From Rhipicephalus microplus (lineage: Eukaryota; Arthropoda; Arachnida; Ixodida; Ixodidae), in the NCBI RefSeq assembly GCF_043290135.1, contig NC_134701.1, positions 99,523,202 to 99,587,201 of the forward strand: a DNA stretch of 64,000 bases, written 5' to 3'. The position numbers and the translations under genes are program-made. Shown one piece after another: positions 22,300 through 33,630 of the stretch (position 1 is the stretch's first letter; every line of letters starts with the position of its first letter). A model generated the notes under the pieces. It had not been told where the DNA came from. It ran no database searches and worked only from the letters and a program-made list of their open reading frames with translations.

Positions 22300-23150
22300 G
22301 TTAGCATTTTTATTGCATGCACGTCATCGTACCAGCACGTGTGTGCAGTATATGTAAAGTAATGGTGCGTTTAGAACAAGCGTTTACTGTTAGTACTCCC
22401 GTGGAAATTGCAGAGTGGGCGCGGAGGCACTCTCCCATACGTCGATAAGGAACCTCAATTATTCTTCGACGACTTGCGCGTGAAATCAATTTTTCAATAC
22501 GGTGACCACCAAGCAACAAGACAAATCGTCAACACCACCTGTCCTCTTTGATGGCTCTCCGTATGCCCACTGGGCACGACCGAAGAGAAGCCACCCTTCT
22601 TCATCGCTTATGACTAGGAGTGGCATTTACAAAATCTTATTACTTTGTCATAGGAATGGCCGACAACGCTCTCTCCAATGCCTGTCATTGCGAAGAGACG
22701 CTACACCACATCCTGTGCGACTGTCCGTTGTAAAACATCAAGAGACAGTCACTGGCGTCCATTCTTGCGCGCATCGACAACAGCCAAATGTTTGTGGCCA
22801 CTCTTCTGTCAAGTGTACGAGAGAATACATTGCAACAGAAGGCGACAAAAGCTCTGTTGAAGCTCTCACGCGAACCGGGCTTGAACCAGCGGCTGTAACA
22901 CTAATGTCATGCTCCGCGAAAGACAAGACTGGACTATGACTGAGTGTGCGTGCGTGTGCTGCTGAATGTGCTGTGTTTATTTCTCTTCGCTCTCTTCTCT
23001 ATATCTTTCATCTCCCTCATCTCCCTCCCATGCGCAGGGTAGCAAACCGGCTGCCTATAGACTCGTTAACCTCCCTGCCGTTCTTTTCCTTCTATTTTCC
23101 TTTCTTCAATTATGTAGCTATCTGTCTCTATGGAAGTGGCAACGACCGTT
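22300..23150 (+). mobile_element. 5'-truncated LINE: ORF2 end and 3' untranslated region
   Basis: The coding end lies at about 22,600-22,900 and the 3' untranslated region at 22,940-23,110. The latter has GGGTAGCAAACCGG, GTTAACCTCCCTGCCG and a T/C-rich run, the tail shared with 13094-13155. From 22,300 to 22,600 only weak remnants of coding sequence can be followed, so the left limit is uncertain. Like most LINE copies it lacks the RT and endonuclease domains, and it is inactive. Confidence 0.7.
22600..22900 (+). pseudogene. LINE ORF2 C-terminal Cys/His end, frameshifted
   Basis: In the frame through 22650-22735 the translation reads GMADNALSNACHCEETLHHI followed by LCDCP. This fits the C-terminal Cys/His block (CxxC...H...CxxCP style) that closes ORF2 in several LINE clades (I, Jockey and CR1-like). 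Upstream, GVAFTKSYYFVI precedes it, and downstream come NIKRQSLASIL and ATLLSSVRENTLQQKATKAL. One stop (TAA) follows the LCDCPL. Codons before 22,600 are out of frame. The longest annotated-looking frame (22502-22939, 145 codons) is the wrong frame across this piece. Confidence 0.7.
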
Positions 23151-26100
23151 AGTACCATTTCATACTGGTCATGCTTTTGATTTGCATCTAAGCAGCTGAA
23201 ACTCATACTAGTTTTCTAGCAAGAATAAGTTATTGCGCTTTCACACCGTACACCGTTATAACGCTGCTGTTCACTTTAAACCTTTCAGAGAACTTGCCTC
23301 TCATTACTGTTGAAAGCCCAATAAAACGAAAAACTCTGCACCACGACCAGGAGCTTGCTAGGAACAAACAGATAATTGGGGAGACTTACTTTCAACCTTA
23401 TTGCAGCCTTGCGCTGAAGCAGAAGGGAAAAACGGCAGTCGGGTTCAACTTCCCATTTCCTGTTTTCATAAAACATTGCTATTTTCCAGATTATATTTTG
23501 TTTTATCTGTAAATACTGCATTACGACGCAGGCGAGAATAGCAGGGTGGATATTTCAATCATGATTATTGCAAGGTAAACATGAATCTAAACATCAACCT
23601 AAATATGAGAGCAAAATGATGCTCCGAGAACTGAAAATAAAATGATACAGATTGATGCCTTATTAACGAACATATAATCAACAATGAAAGCAAAAGACGA
23701 TTCAAGATATGCATGACCATAAATAAATAGGTATTGCACATACACAGGTCTTGAAAAACATCCGTTATAACTCTACACAATTTTAAAACACAGTTAAGCA
23801 TGCCAACATGAAGCAAAGATTCGATGTGATGGCGGCAAAAACGCATCTTCTTTGTGTGCTATATTGCAATATCTGTGACATATTTTTCAGCGCATCATGT
23901 AGCATCCATTTACACATTTTCCGCCTTGTTCTCTCACCCTACTTTATTAATTTATTCGTTCATTTCTCTTGTCGGTCCACTAGTGGCCCTCATGGGGGGA
24001 AGGGGAGAGGGGGTATAAATCAGGACACAATTCACGCAAACGATCGAGCATGTAAAGTGCTTGATATGATCCTGTGGTACAGCAAGCCGAAAAATATATA
24101 ACAAGAAAATTATTCCTACGAAAGCCCACAATCTACAAAAAGAATACCGTAGAGTGAATGCGCTCTTGGTGAGCAAATTTTGTGACTGAAAGTGCTGTGG
24201 TTATGAATATGTTATAGAGTACACAATGTTGAGGGGCAAGGGAAAGAGAGGGGGGTCTTACAAGACGAATGACCTAATGTATTAACATAATGTCAAAATA
24301 ACATGAACACTAAGTGAATACAAGGAGCTATGCGGATTCAGGTCACCAAGGTAACGAATATAGGTGTGTAGTAAAATTTATTCAGGTGAAAATATCTAAG
24401 AATCCTAATAACTAGTCTGTTGGATATTGAAGTGATGAATACTGCATAAGGAAAGAGATGTGCGTGCCTCAGTGAAACATCAGTAACGAGGCCTATATGT
24501 GCATTAGTGTATTTACATAGTGCACATTGTAGGAACATTATTGCACTTTTGTCTTCACTGGTTTGAAATTGTTTAACGGTTTGTCATAGTTTACGCATGC
24601 GGGAGTCTTGTGACTTCTTTACGCTTATAATATGCTGTTCCTGAAATAAAAAATAAATTGTGCAGAAGCACTGCTCAACTATAATATTTTTCTTAGTACA
24701 TGGTATCGTTGGCGTTGAATAATGAAGTACACCCGTATACAGTAAATGTTTCAGTATTTTGCGCTAAGAATGTTGATTGAAATAAAGGAGGCTGCGAAGG
24801 GATCAGCCAATACATTAGGCGTCAATAAAAGGTGGATACTGTTGACTATACCCCGGTCTTGTGCTGGAGTTCCACTCTACTTCGGATACAAATTGATGAA
24901 ACAAAACAAAGACTTAAAAATGCGCAACAGTTTTTACTGAAAAGGCACATAAAAGCCACCTCCGTGGTGGAACTCTCACGTCACTTGCAAAGGCATCAAC
25001 TCACTACGAGGTAAGCTATTAAAATTATTTCTGCCGTGGAACGACTTGATCCGAAAACAAAGCAAAGTTGACTAAAGTGACCACTGTCTGTGTGTCAAAT
25101 GTGTTGAGACAAATAGAATAGGTCATATTGAAAAGCGCATTGCTCGAAGGCTCACTCAAGAAAACAGCCGTTTTAGATAAAAAATATTTCACGTAATGCC
25201 GCACATATAAATATTGCTAAATCTGTCTACAGGCTTACCTACAAACAAAGTTGATAGAGTATATCCATCACATACCCTATCAACTTTGTAGAAGTTGCGC
25301 TAAGCTTTCGGGATAACAAAAGTAGGAATGAATGTGTTAAAAGTTTTAACTGCATAAGAATACTGCATAAAAAACATACGGTACACAGCTGCAACATATA
25401 TGAAAAACTGAACAATTCGAGCATTTAACCATTCGATTTATAGGCTGCGCCACTGGCTGAAATGTGGATTACGTCATCTCATGCACACGCACCGTAACAA
25501 GATAACATCGCTGAAGGAAAGAACCAGGAGAGAAAACATTCATTCAAAAAACATTCATTTGAAATATACGTACTTTTATTATACTGTATTGTGAGACTGC
25601 TCGTCCACTACAACCAACTCATCCTCTACCCGTCTGCTTTTTTCACAAACACTGAAGCTGGTTAAGTATAGTTTATGGCCTGAATAACAGATTTCACGTG
25701 CACTGCTTATAAACCAAATGATTGAAAGAAAACCGCCAGGCCTACGAGCAAGGCACCGCACAGCCACATTGAAAGTGGAAGACAGCGTTTCTAGAGTATT
25801 TTTAGACCATGAGGCGACTACTACAATACACTCGCAATTTATTCACTGTACTTAAATCACGTTTTTTTGTGAGGTAGGAAACGTCCACTGCGACATTATT
25901 CGTCATCATGTTGAAAAGCCTGGTACCCGTTACACACTTGTAAGGCAAAACTTGTCCTCCGTTGATGCTGTGTTATGATGCAGAATTAATGTACGATGCT
26001 GTGCTCGTTGATGCATAATTAATGCCGAGGTTTTCGTGTAAGCGGTTGAAAGCGTTCAGCGACCCACTCGTTGCACTATCCACATTGTGTGACGCTTGTT

Positions 26101-26986
26101 TGTCGCTTTGCTCTTTGAAAACGCTCTTTACAAATAACAATATTTTTTGCTCCACGTGAGGTCTGCAGAGGGTGTAATTTCTCTGGTGTGTCAAGCTTCG
26201 GCCTTGCTGCGTGTTATACTTAGTTGCGCAGCAGAAGCCAGAGGCTCTTCAAAAAAAATATGGTGGTTATTTTTATATATTTAGTTTTTTTTTCTTACTT
26301 CGCATGCTAGCAGTTACCGACACCGGCATCCACTGAAAGATAGGGCGTCTAAATGGGCCTGTGTTGTGACCTGGTAACATCTTCGTTTAAAATCTGTTTC
26401 TGCTCTCTATGCGAATACAAACAGTGCCTTCGGGGAAAGTTGGAGCAGCCCCGTAAAAGCTATTATTCCGAAAAAAAGATAACTTGTTGTTATGCAGAAA
26501 TACATGTTGACGTAATGAATGCATGTTTTGACATTTTAAATCAAGCGTTTTTTTTTCTTCTTTCTTTCTCGGACTTTAATTCGTTTCGCACTTGAGTGAA
26601 AGATTCATATCTTATGCTCGTTCATGTATTATTCTTCTTAGCATGCAGACCAAAGCCACCGATACATATATTTCTCACAGACACTACCATACAATGCTGG
26701 TGTTGCACGTTTGTCAATTAGGGTGATTGTGAACCACTGAGTCAAATAATCATGGGTGACCAAGCTGAATCTCTTTCAGTGCACAATTATTCCTTTGATT
26801 CAATGAAAGTCAAACATAGTGTACAGTCTAGATTGGATATAAACGTACGACCTCCGCAATTTTCATGTGATGCTATCCGTCTCATTGAAAGGCTTGTCAC
26901 GCGATGTAGGGAGGGTGTGGGCGAAATCCCATGCAGATAATTATTTATTAGTGTAATGTATATCTCCAGAACATACTCCTAAAGCT
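23151..26986. other. Long AT-rich stretch without a supported gene
   Basis: Frames reach 97 codons. None has a recognisable domain. Two G-rich runs are present, at 23,993-24,012 and 24,231-24,257. A 64-codon plus frame at 24746-24940 has a short helix-turn-helix-like piece (KGSANTLGVNKR), too weak to call. Sequence is otherwise ordinary. Confidence 0.4.
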
Positions 26987-27000
26987 TACGGCACAAATTT
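26987..27000 (+). repeat. Probable target-site duplication, left copy
   Basis: TACGGCACAAATTT compares with TATGGCACATAATT at 27241-27254: 11 of 14 positions match, as expected for an old duplication. Confidence 0.6.
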
Positions 27001-27240
27001 GCCCCTGTGCGGTGTTCTAGTGGCTAAGGAACACAGCCACTGTCCCGCGGGCCGCGGGATCAAACCCCAGCTGCGGTGGCTGCATTTACGATGGAGAAGG
27101 AAATGTTGTAGGTCTGTGTGTTCAGATTTAGGCGCGCGTTAAAGAACCTGAGGTGGTCTAAATTTCCGGAGCGATCCACTACAGCATCTCTGATATTCAT
27201 ATATTGGTTTTGTGACGGTAAACCCCACATATAAGTCAAA
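27001..27240 (+). mobile_element. tRNA-derived SINE, Ruka type (copy 2)
   Basis: GGTGTTCTAGTGGCTAAGG and GCCGCGGGATCAAACCCC (A and B box regions) are followed by the same body as copy 1: GTTGTAGGTCTGTGTGTTC, AAAGAACCTGAGGTGG and AAACCCCACATATAAGTC. It is 240 bp long. Many differences from copy 1, and the B box TTCGA changed to TCAAA, show that it is older. Confidence 0.88.
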
Positions 27241-27254
27241 TATGGCACATAATT
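27241..27254 (+). repeat. Probable target-site duplication, right copy
   Basis: TATGGCACATAATT, paired with 26987-27000. Confidence 0.6.
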
Positions 27255-28699
27255 GAAATTCAGAACATTTTAGCATAGAGAGAAAAGCAAAAATCTTTTA
27301 TTGATGATTACGCTTTAGGAAGTTGCAAGTTCATCTTTACAATAAAGGTTCCTCTATAACCTTTAAGAGCACTCTCATTCACACTGTAGAGGTAATCATA
27401 CAAAAATAATGAATAGCCGCTAAAATATATCACCTAAACTTTCCAAATCTTTGCTTCTAACAAATGTTACGCGGATAAGAGTGCCTGTGCTTCGATTGTC
27501 CTGCTGATGGCAACGACGTTTGCTGGCAGGTGATTTTCATTGCATTAGCAGCTACCTTTTTTTGTTGTTTTCTCTCACAATTTGCAAACAAGGGTTAGTG
27601 TTACTACGCCGTCCTCTTTTTATATACGACGAGAGAGTGGGTTTGGGTCCTCCTCGTCATTTCAAAATATGACAAGTGTGCCGTCACGTTTCCGAACAGG
27701 AAGTTTCCGGAAACTTTGCCATCACATCTCGCGTGTTGTTCAACGCAGCAGCAAGATTCTGTTCCCCGTTTTTGCAATAGGGAAAAACACATCTGGTAGC
27801 GTCTTCGTGAAGCAGCTTTCAACGCATTGCCTTAGGGCTCTGTTGCAAGGCATCCCAGCTTTCCTTCAGTGTGAACATCTAATATGAGATCGCATCTATA
27901 TCTGAGCTTGGATTCCCAGAGCCAGTGTGCTAGATTTATGCTCAATATATTCGATTCAACATGATGGCTGCTTTTATACTGTCTGAATGGCTTGCTGTCC
28001 TTTTTCGCCTGCTGATCATCGATTGTAGTTCTTTTTCTTTATTTCATGCTTAACTCAGCTAAGATGGCGTTGCCTTAGTGGTAGATAGCGATATGCGTAT
28101 TAAATTCGCAATTTTATCTTGTAAAATCTTGACCTTGCAGCTGTGAGTGACCTTAAATGTCGTTCTTTAAGAAGCTAGCCTCTAATAAGTTAAGGTATTG
28201 CGAAGAAAACGGGTGAAGAAAAACCAATTAGTAGCTAGTGGCAATTTTTGCGTTAGCTATAATGTACTAACCACTTCTAGGCACCAGCTGATGTTCCAAG
28301 GCAGTGTTCTTGTGGGTGCTGCGAAGTACACAACAACGTCATATCAAAAAAAGAAAAGAAAACTTGGGACTTATTTGCATTTTACAGCAGCCAATATTTT
28401 AACAAGCAAACCAATGTGAAGGAGTGCCAGGCGGCAGGCTAGGTTATATAGCTTTCTTACAAAGTGCCTCCGAAAGGCACACAAAAATAGCGTGGATCAG
28501 CTCCCAGCCCCAGCCTGTCTTTCATCTCTCACCGCCGCAAAAGCAAAGCAAACTTGAGACAAGCATAAAAGCATGAAATATGCACGTTTCTGCTGCTATG
28601 AGTTTCAGCCACGGTGATGAAAGGGTATCTCCAGTAAAACACACCTGATGACGAAAACCCGCAAATGCTTGATATCTTGTCCCAAAGTGTGATGGACAT
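27255..28699. other. Unrecognised sequence
   Basis: Frames reach 101 codons (27582-27887, plus), with no domain recognised. It ends at the Gypsy-A LTR. Confidence 0.4.
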
Positions 28700-29433
28700 T
28701 GTAGCGAAATTTTGGGGTTGTTTAGGCTATAGAGGCATCTGATGACCATCCAGGCGAAGAAGTGTGAGAGAAATTCCGCACAGGCAAGCAATGACAAGTC
28801 GACACGATGATGTCGGGGAGCCCTTATCGGGGATTTTTTTATCTAATAAAACCTAAATTTACACAGTGCCATGAGTCGGAAATACAATACACGGAAAATG
28901 ATGTCACACCCTTCGGCTTGCATGACTCCGGTGGTGAGATGCGCTGTTGACGCCGAGTCGCTGCTTGAATAGGGTGTTCCAGCGTCCACAGGTGCGCCGA
29001 CCGCGCGGAAGACCTCTGTTCTGCAACAGTTGGAAAATGACTTACATGGACCAATCAGGCAAGCCGAGGATAACCAATCCCAACATTAGTTTTCATGGTC
29101 GCGTGTATCCTGCCTCGCAACAAAACTGTAGTAGCTTCATTAAATGGGCACAATCTTTAAAACAGCCTTGACGCGCTTAAAAGTGCTCAAATTTCCGCCC
29201 CGATTGTCCAGAGGACCCAAGCGGCGGCTCGCTCGTTTGGGGGCGCGGGGCGCACAGATACTGACCAGATGCAGCTTTTTCTCCTCCGACTCTCAGTCAT
29301 TCTTCTTCGAGGCTCCCTCCTCGAGAAAAGTGATTAAATAGCGCCTCTAACAAGAGCATCTGGCAAAGAAAGAACTCCAGCTGTAGCTTAAAAAGAAAAA
29401 AAAAGCTTTACACGAGACATTGCCTTCGCGACA
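28700..29433 (-). repeat. Gypsy-A 3' LTR
   Basis: This 734-bp direct repeat aligns by eye along its length with 32869-33630. On the plus strand it begins TGTAGCGA and ends TCGCGACA, so its ends form a near-perfect 8-bp inverted repeat (TGTAGCGA against TGTCGCGA). It lies next to the PPT, which marks it as the 3' LTR. Compared with the other LTR it lacks about 28 bp near 28,960. Confidence 0.92.
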
Positions 29434-29446
29434 CCTCCCCCCCCCT
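29434..29446 (-). promoter_or_regulatory. Polypurine tract (PPT) of Gypsy-A
   Basis: On the minus strand AGGGGGGGGGAGG directly precedes the TGTCGCGAA start of the 3' LTR. In LTR elements such a tract is the primer for plus-strand DNA synthesis. Its position against the LTR fixes the orientation as minus. Confidence 0.85.
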
Positions 29447-29656
29447 ACGAAAAAGAGTGACCCACTCGTTTTATCTGCAAAACGCGAAAACAAATAGACT
29501 AAAAACACAAAAATTTTTGTATTCAACAAGTGTGTGAGGGGCTCATTTAGATATGCTTATACACGTGTGTAAAAGGAGAAAAGGTAAAAAAATTACATAT
29601 TTAAAACCACAAATAAAATCGAAAAAAAAATGATCGGAAGCAAAAATATATAGAGT

Positions 29657-30090
29657 TCACTCGTCGCCACTGTAGTACAAGTCAGTGTTCGTGTCATAAG
29701 CGCCAACAATCTGTTGTGCGTTGTTACCACTTGAAAATGTCTTCCAGTTGGTGTAAAGTTCAGTGTCAGTGTCAAAGCTTTCACGCTGTTGTACTTGAAC
29801 ACTGGCGTCGGTTCCGCGCACACCATGTCGCAAACGGAGTTCTTGACCCACTCGCGAACCGCACTCGCGTACAACACCACTTCGATCGCGCACCTCCTAA
29901 TTATTACCAGATTCATCGTCTGCGTCATCGGCATCGGAAGAGCATGAGACGTGGCAGGGACGTGGCAGGGTCTACAATCCCCAGTTATTCGCGGCTACCA
30001 GGTGCACGAGCCAGAAAGGTCTGTGATATCTGTGAAGAAACTTGGTTGTCTTCCCTTTGGCCCGGAAGGAAGTCCACAAGTACACCAATT
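29657..30090 (-). pseudogene. Gypsy-A pol C-terminal tail
   Basis: After the integrase C-terminal part (SRMKP-like region expected near 30,000-30,090), minus frames continue through a stretch rich in acidic and polar residues. It ends ...YDTNTDLYYSGDE at a stop near 29657. The 78-codon frame 29657-29893 holds the tail. It is plausibly a long variable tail of the polyprotein. The start of the frame is not a true gene start. Confidence 0.4.
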
Positions 30091-30770
30091 CACCCTCGTG
30101 GTAAACAACACTTCGTCCTTTAGCATCATAGCTGCGTTTGTTCTTCTCCTGCTGATGCCTCTCCCGTTCTTTTACCAGTCTTCGAGCCTACCAGAGTCGT
30201 CGAGCCACTTTGATAGCATCTAGGGTGTAGTCGAATCCACGTTGTGCGCCCGACCAAACATCCACAGATAGCGTCGGCTCATGTCTGTGAAGCAGAAAGT
30301 AGGGCCTGAATCCGGTCGTCTCGTGAGTGGAAGAATTGAACGCAAAGAGGACCTACGGCGAAAATTCATCCTAGTGGTGGTGGTGCGAAGAAACGTACAC
30401 GCTAAGCACGTCAGTCAACGTGCGGTTAAAACGCTCACACAAGCCTTTGGGTGGTATGCTGTTGTGGTGGCATGTTCGCTACGCATGAGCCGCAAAATTT
30501 TCTCAGTCAAGTTGGCGACAAGGTGTTGTCCACGATCGCTTATCACTTTCTTCGGTACACCATGACGCAGGCAGCACGGCCTTTTCGACGAACGCCCTTG
30601 CTTACTCAGCAGCAGTGACTGCCTGACATGCGACAGCCTCGACCTATTTCGTGTGGTAGTCGGTAATCACGACAATGTAGCGGTTCCCTGATTTGTAATT
30701 AGTGAAAGGTCGAATAAAGTCTATGAAAGGGGGACCTGCAGGTGGGATTGTTTGGATAAAACCGGCTGGC
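30090..30770 (-). pseudogene. Gypsy-A integrase core, split by stops and frameshifts
   Basis: Across different minus frames the three acidic residues of the DDE catalytic triad can still be found. They lie in VVITDYHTK (about 30,660), VISDRGQHLVANLTEK (about 30,500-30,547) and GLCERFNRTLTDVLS (about 30,400-30,444). Downstream come FAFNSSTHETTGFRPYFLL and a VYLWTSF-type block of the C-terminal domain. Integrase joins the double-stranded cDNA to host DNA in the nucleus. Here at least two frame changes and several stops separate the motifs. Confidence 0.85.
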
Positions 30771-30772
30771 CT

Positions 30773-31327
30773 TCAAGATGCTTGCTTTCGCGTCTGGCAG
30801 TCAGGGTAGGAGAGTACATACTTGCTGATGTACGAGAACATCTTCGGCCGGAAATAGCGACAACGCACCTTTTCCCTTGTGCGCTTAACACCCAAGTGGC
30901 CAGCTGTGGGGTCGTCATGGCAATGTCTTAAAATTTCAGATTTCAAGCACTTAGAGACCACGAGCACCGCGCGATCTTCCTGGAAGCCTTTAGCTCTCCG
31001 ATACAGTACACAGTCGATCAACGAGAAGCTCCGTGCCGTTCTTTTAGTTTTCCTGACAACGGGGACATCCGGGTGCTCGAGGTGCTGTACAATATTTCTC
31101 ATCCAAGGGTCTGCCCTCTGCTTTTTCCCAACATCCATCTGATCCAGGACCAGCAACGGTAAAGGGTTTTCTTCGCTTACTGGCGCGGATCGTGAGGAAG
31201 GCGGGACAGCGTGTCGGCATTTCCAGTCTTGATGCCAGGGTGATGTTGCACAGTTATGCTGAATTCCTGAAGCAATAGTGACCAGCGCAGGAGACGACTG
31301 TTTGGAATCCTTACTTTCATCAGCCAA
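30773..31327 (-). pseudogene. Gypsy-A integrase zinc-finger region and RNase H linker
   Basis: A 184-codon minus frame begins just after the RNase H region and ends in HCHDDPTAGHLGVKRTREK and then KYVLSYPDCQTRKQ. This is the H-H-C-C zinc finger that leads the integrase. The two His are present, but the first Cys of CxxC is Tyr (SYPDC), so the finger is damaged. The N-terminal part of the frame overlaps the end of RNase H in a different frame. Confidence 0.85.
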
Positions 31328-31623
31328 GCCAAGCTCGTTTGGTCAGTTAGGACAGTGAATTTAGCGCGAAAGATGCATGGCCGAAACTGTCTGCATGCGT
31401 ACACGATGGCGAGGCATTCTTTTTCAGTCGTGCTGTAGGTAATCTCAGCCTTGTTAAGGTGGCGACTGGCATAGGCCATGACTTGTTCTCGAGCTCCGCT
31501 TTTTTGAACAAATACAGTGCCAATGCCATAATCGCAGGCATCAGTCTGCACCTCTATTGCCTTTCCCAACTGAAACTGACGCAAAGCTAGGGCTGTGATC
31601 AGCATCTCGTTGAGGGATTGCAT
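31177..31623 (-). pseudogene. Gypsy-A RNase H domain
   Basis: This 148-codon minus frame has [51 protein letters not shown] and HHPGIKTGNADTLSRLP, in that order. These are the Ty3/gypsy RNase H signatures: TDAS-like Asp, the E of TTEKECLA, and the D of the TD-x-x-L block. It degrades the RNA strand of the replication intermediate. The domain itself is open, but it is the middle of pol rather than a separate gene, and it is one of the best preserved parts. Confidence 0.9.
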
Positions 31624-31679
31624 CGCCGCTTCGCAAGCCGCATCCCAGACGAATGGAACATAGTTTTTAGATAAGTTTG

Positions 31680-32640
31680 TCAGAGGTCAAGAAATGTGAG
31701 AAAAATCTTTGATGAAACGCCAATTGTAGTTACAAATTCCGAGAAAACTCTGCACATCCTTTCTATTTCGTGGCTTGGAGAATTTTTAATTGCTGCTACT
31801 TTGTCTGGATCTGGCCGGATGCTTTCGCTTGTGAGTATGTGTCCAAGATATTTATTTTCCTGGAGGGCGAAGCTACATTTTTTTGGGCTTCAGTCGCAAG
31901 TTTGCTGAGTTCAACGCCGAAAAAACACTTTCCTAATCTTCCAAATGAGTTGTCATGGTATTGAAGAAAATTACATTGTCTTTCAAGTAGGCCAGATAAA
32001 CCCTCCAAAGGAGGCCATAAGGACTTTGTTACTCATTCTCTAGAATGTGGCCATCGTGTCGCACAGGCCGAACGCGACAACGTTGAATTCGTAGAAGCTG
32101 GATCCACAGGCAAATGTAGTTTTTAGCTTATCTTCCTTTTTGAGACCCACTTGCCAGTAGCCTTATGTTAGATCAAGTGTGGTGAAGTATTTTGACCCCT
32201 GACGCACGTCGAAAAAGTCATAAATTCGCGACAGGGGGTGCACATCTTTTTAGTGACCTCATTAACTCTTCGGAAGTCGACGCAGAAATGCGAAGTCCCA
32301 TTTGGCTTCGTTATGAGGACGACAAGCGATGACCAAGGACTGTGGGATTCTGTAATTATCCCACCGCGAAGCATTACTTCAACTTGTTGCTCAATTTGTT
32401 GCCTTTCAAAAGGGGAATGACGATATGGGTGCTGATGAATGGGTAGAGAATCACCTGTGTCGATCACGTGTTCAGCGACATGCGATTGCCGGATCGGGTT
32501 ATCAGTGCTTGTGAAAAGATTACGGTACATCTCTGTGAGCGACAGCAGCTTCTCTCATTCAAATAACTGTAGGTGATCACCAGTCTCTATGTCAAATTCT
32601 TGGGGCACTCTTTAGAATCTGAGTAGTGTGCCGATTTTTC
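31680..32640 (-). pseudogene. Gypsy-A reverse transcriptase
   Basis: The N-terminal part is an open 120-codon frame (32168-32530) with HQHPYRHSPFERQQIEQQ, MLRGGIITESHSPWSS and FCVDFRRVNEVTKK, the fingers region. Below it the frame breaks. FTTLDLT*GYWQV keeps the first catalytic Asp but has a stop beside it. The motif C equivalent, near 31,966-31,989, reads YLKDNVIF in its best frame instead of YLDD, so the catalytic pair is lost. LGHILTSESIRPDP (thumb) follows. The enzyme copied the element's RNA in virus-like particles; this copy is dead. Confidence 0.9.
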
Positions 32641-32847
32641 ACATCACCGTCTAAGGCCAAATATGAAAATTTAACATTAGGAATTTAACATCAGGAAAAA
32701 CCGGAGGTCCGACAAAAGATCTTGCTTGGAGAGTATGCATAGCGGAGCGAAAGGTAGGAGGGGGTTCTGTCATTGTAGAGTAGTCTGAGGTCGTTTCGTG
32801 ATGCTTGTTATTGACTCTGGTCATAATTTTAGAGCGGTAATATTGTT
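32641..32847 (-). other. Gypsy-A leader remnant (gag and protease missing)
   Basis: Between the primer-binding site and the RT only about 200-300 bp remain, far below the roughly 1.5 kb expected for gag plus protease. No Cys-His box or DTG motif is visible. Confidence 0.65.
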
Positions 32848-32865
32848 ATCGAGCAACCTCCACCA
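32848..32865 (-). promoter_or_regulatory. Probable primer-binding site of Gypsy-A
   Basis: On the minus strand, three bases after the 5' LTR, the sequence is TGGTGGAGGTTGCTC. Starting with TGG is expected, because a tRNA 3' CCA pairs there. The tRNA was not identified. Two other LTR elements in the window also have a TGGTG... start at this place. Confidence 0.5.
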
Positions 32866-32868
32866 CTT

Positions 32869-33630
32869 TGTAGCGACACTTCGGAGTCGTTTAAGCTATA
32901 GACGCATCTCGTGACCATCCAGACGAAGAAGTGTGGGTGAAATCCCCCCCACAGGCAAGCGATGACAAGTCGACACAATGATTTCGGGGAGCACTCATTG
33001 GGGGTTTATTTATCTAATAGAACTTAAATTTACATGATGCCATAAGTCAGAAATACCATACATGGAAAATGATGTCATACCCCTCGGCTTGCATGACTGG
33101 CCTCTGGTGGTGAGATGCACTGTTGACCCCGAGTTCGCTCTCTCCAAAAAGGGCTCGAGTCACTGCTTAAATAAGGTTTCCAGAATCCATGGTGCGCGGA
33201 CCGCGCGGAAGACCATTGTTTTGCACCAGTTGGAAAACGACTTATACGGACTAATCAGGCAAGCCGAGGATAACCAATCCCAACAGGAGTTTTCGTGGTC
33301 GCGTGAATCCTGCCTCGCAACTAAACTGTAGCAGCTTCTCGAAATGGACACATTCTCTAGAACAGCCTTGAAGCGCTAACAAGTGCTAAAATTTCGGCCC
33401 CCGATTGCCCCAGAGAACCCAAGCGGTGGCTCGCTGGTTTGGGGCGGGGGGCGCACAGTGACCGACCGGATGCAGCTTTTCCTCCTCCGACTCTGATTCT
33501 TTTTCGAGGCTCCCTCCTCGAGAAAAGTCGTTAAATAGCGCCTCTAACAAGAACATCTGGCAAAGAAAGAACTCCTGCTGTAGCTGAAAAAGAAAAAAAA
33601 AGCTTTCCACGAGACATTGCCTTCGCGACA
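32869..33630 (-). repeat. Gypsy-A 5' LTR
   Basis: This is the 762-bp partner of 28700-29433, with the same TG...CA ends and shared blocks such as GGCAAGCCGAGGATAACC and GAGGCTCCCTCCTCGAGAAA. It has an extra 28 bp at about 33,135-33,160. In a live element it would hold the promoter for minus-strand transcription. Confidence 0.92.

Larger units (their letters stand above)
28700..33630 (-). mobile_element. Gypsy-A: Ty3/gypsy element, both LTRs, gag lost
   Basis: A 4.93-kb unit lies on the minus strand between two long direct repeats that begin TG and end CA. The internal part runs RT, RNase H, integrase zinc finger, integrase core and a C-terminal tail, the Ty3/gypsy order. No gag or protease is found: only about 230-330 bp lie between the 5' LTR and the first RT residues, so an internal deletion is likely. 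The reading frame is broken by many stops and frameshifts. The 5 bp outside each LTR (GACAT and ATATG) do not match, so the target duplication is lost or the ends were rearranged. The LTRs differ at perhaps one base in five, so the insertion is old. Confidence 0.9.

Noticed and set aside
24746..24940. Pogo/Tigger-like DNA-binding fragment (KGSANTLGVNKR)
   Set aside because: Resemblance is limited to a dozen residues and no transposase catalytic motif follows.
28646..28670. Hammerhead core CTGATGACGAAAAC
   Set aside because: No stem II between the two core strings, so it is chance.
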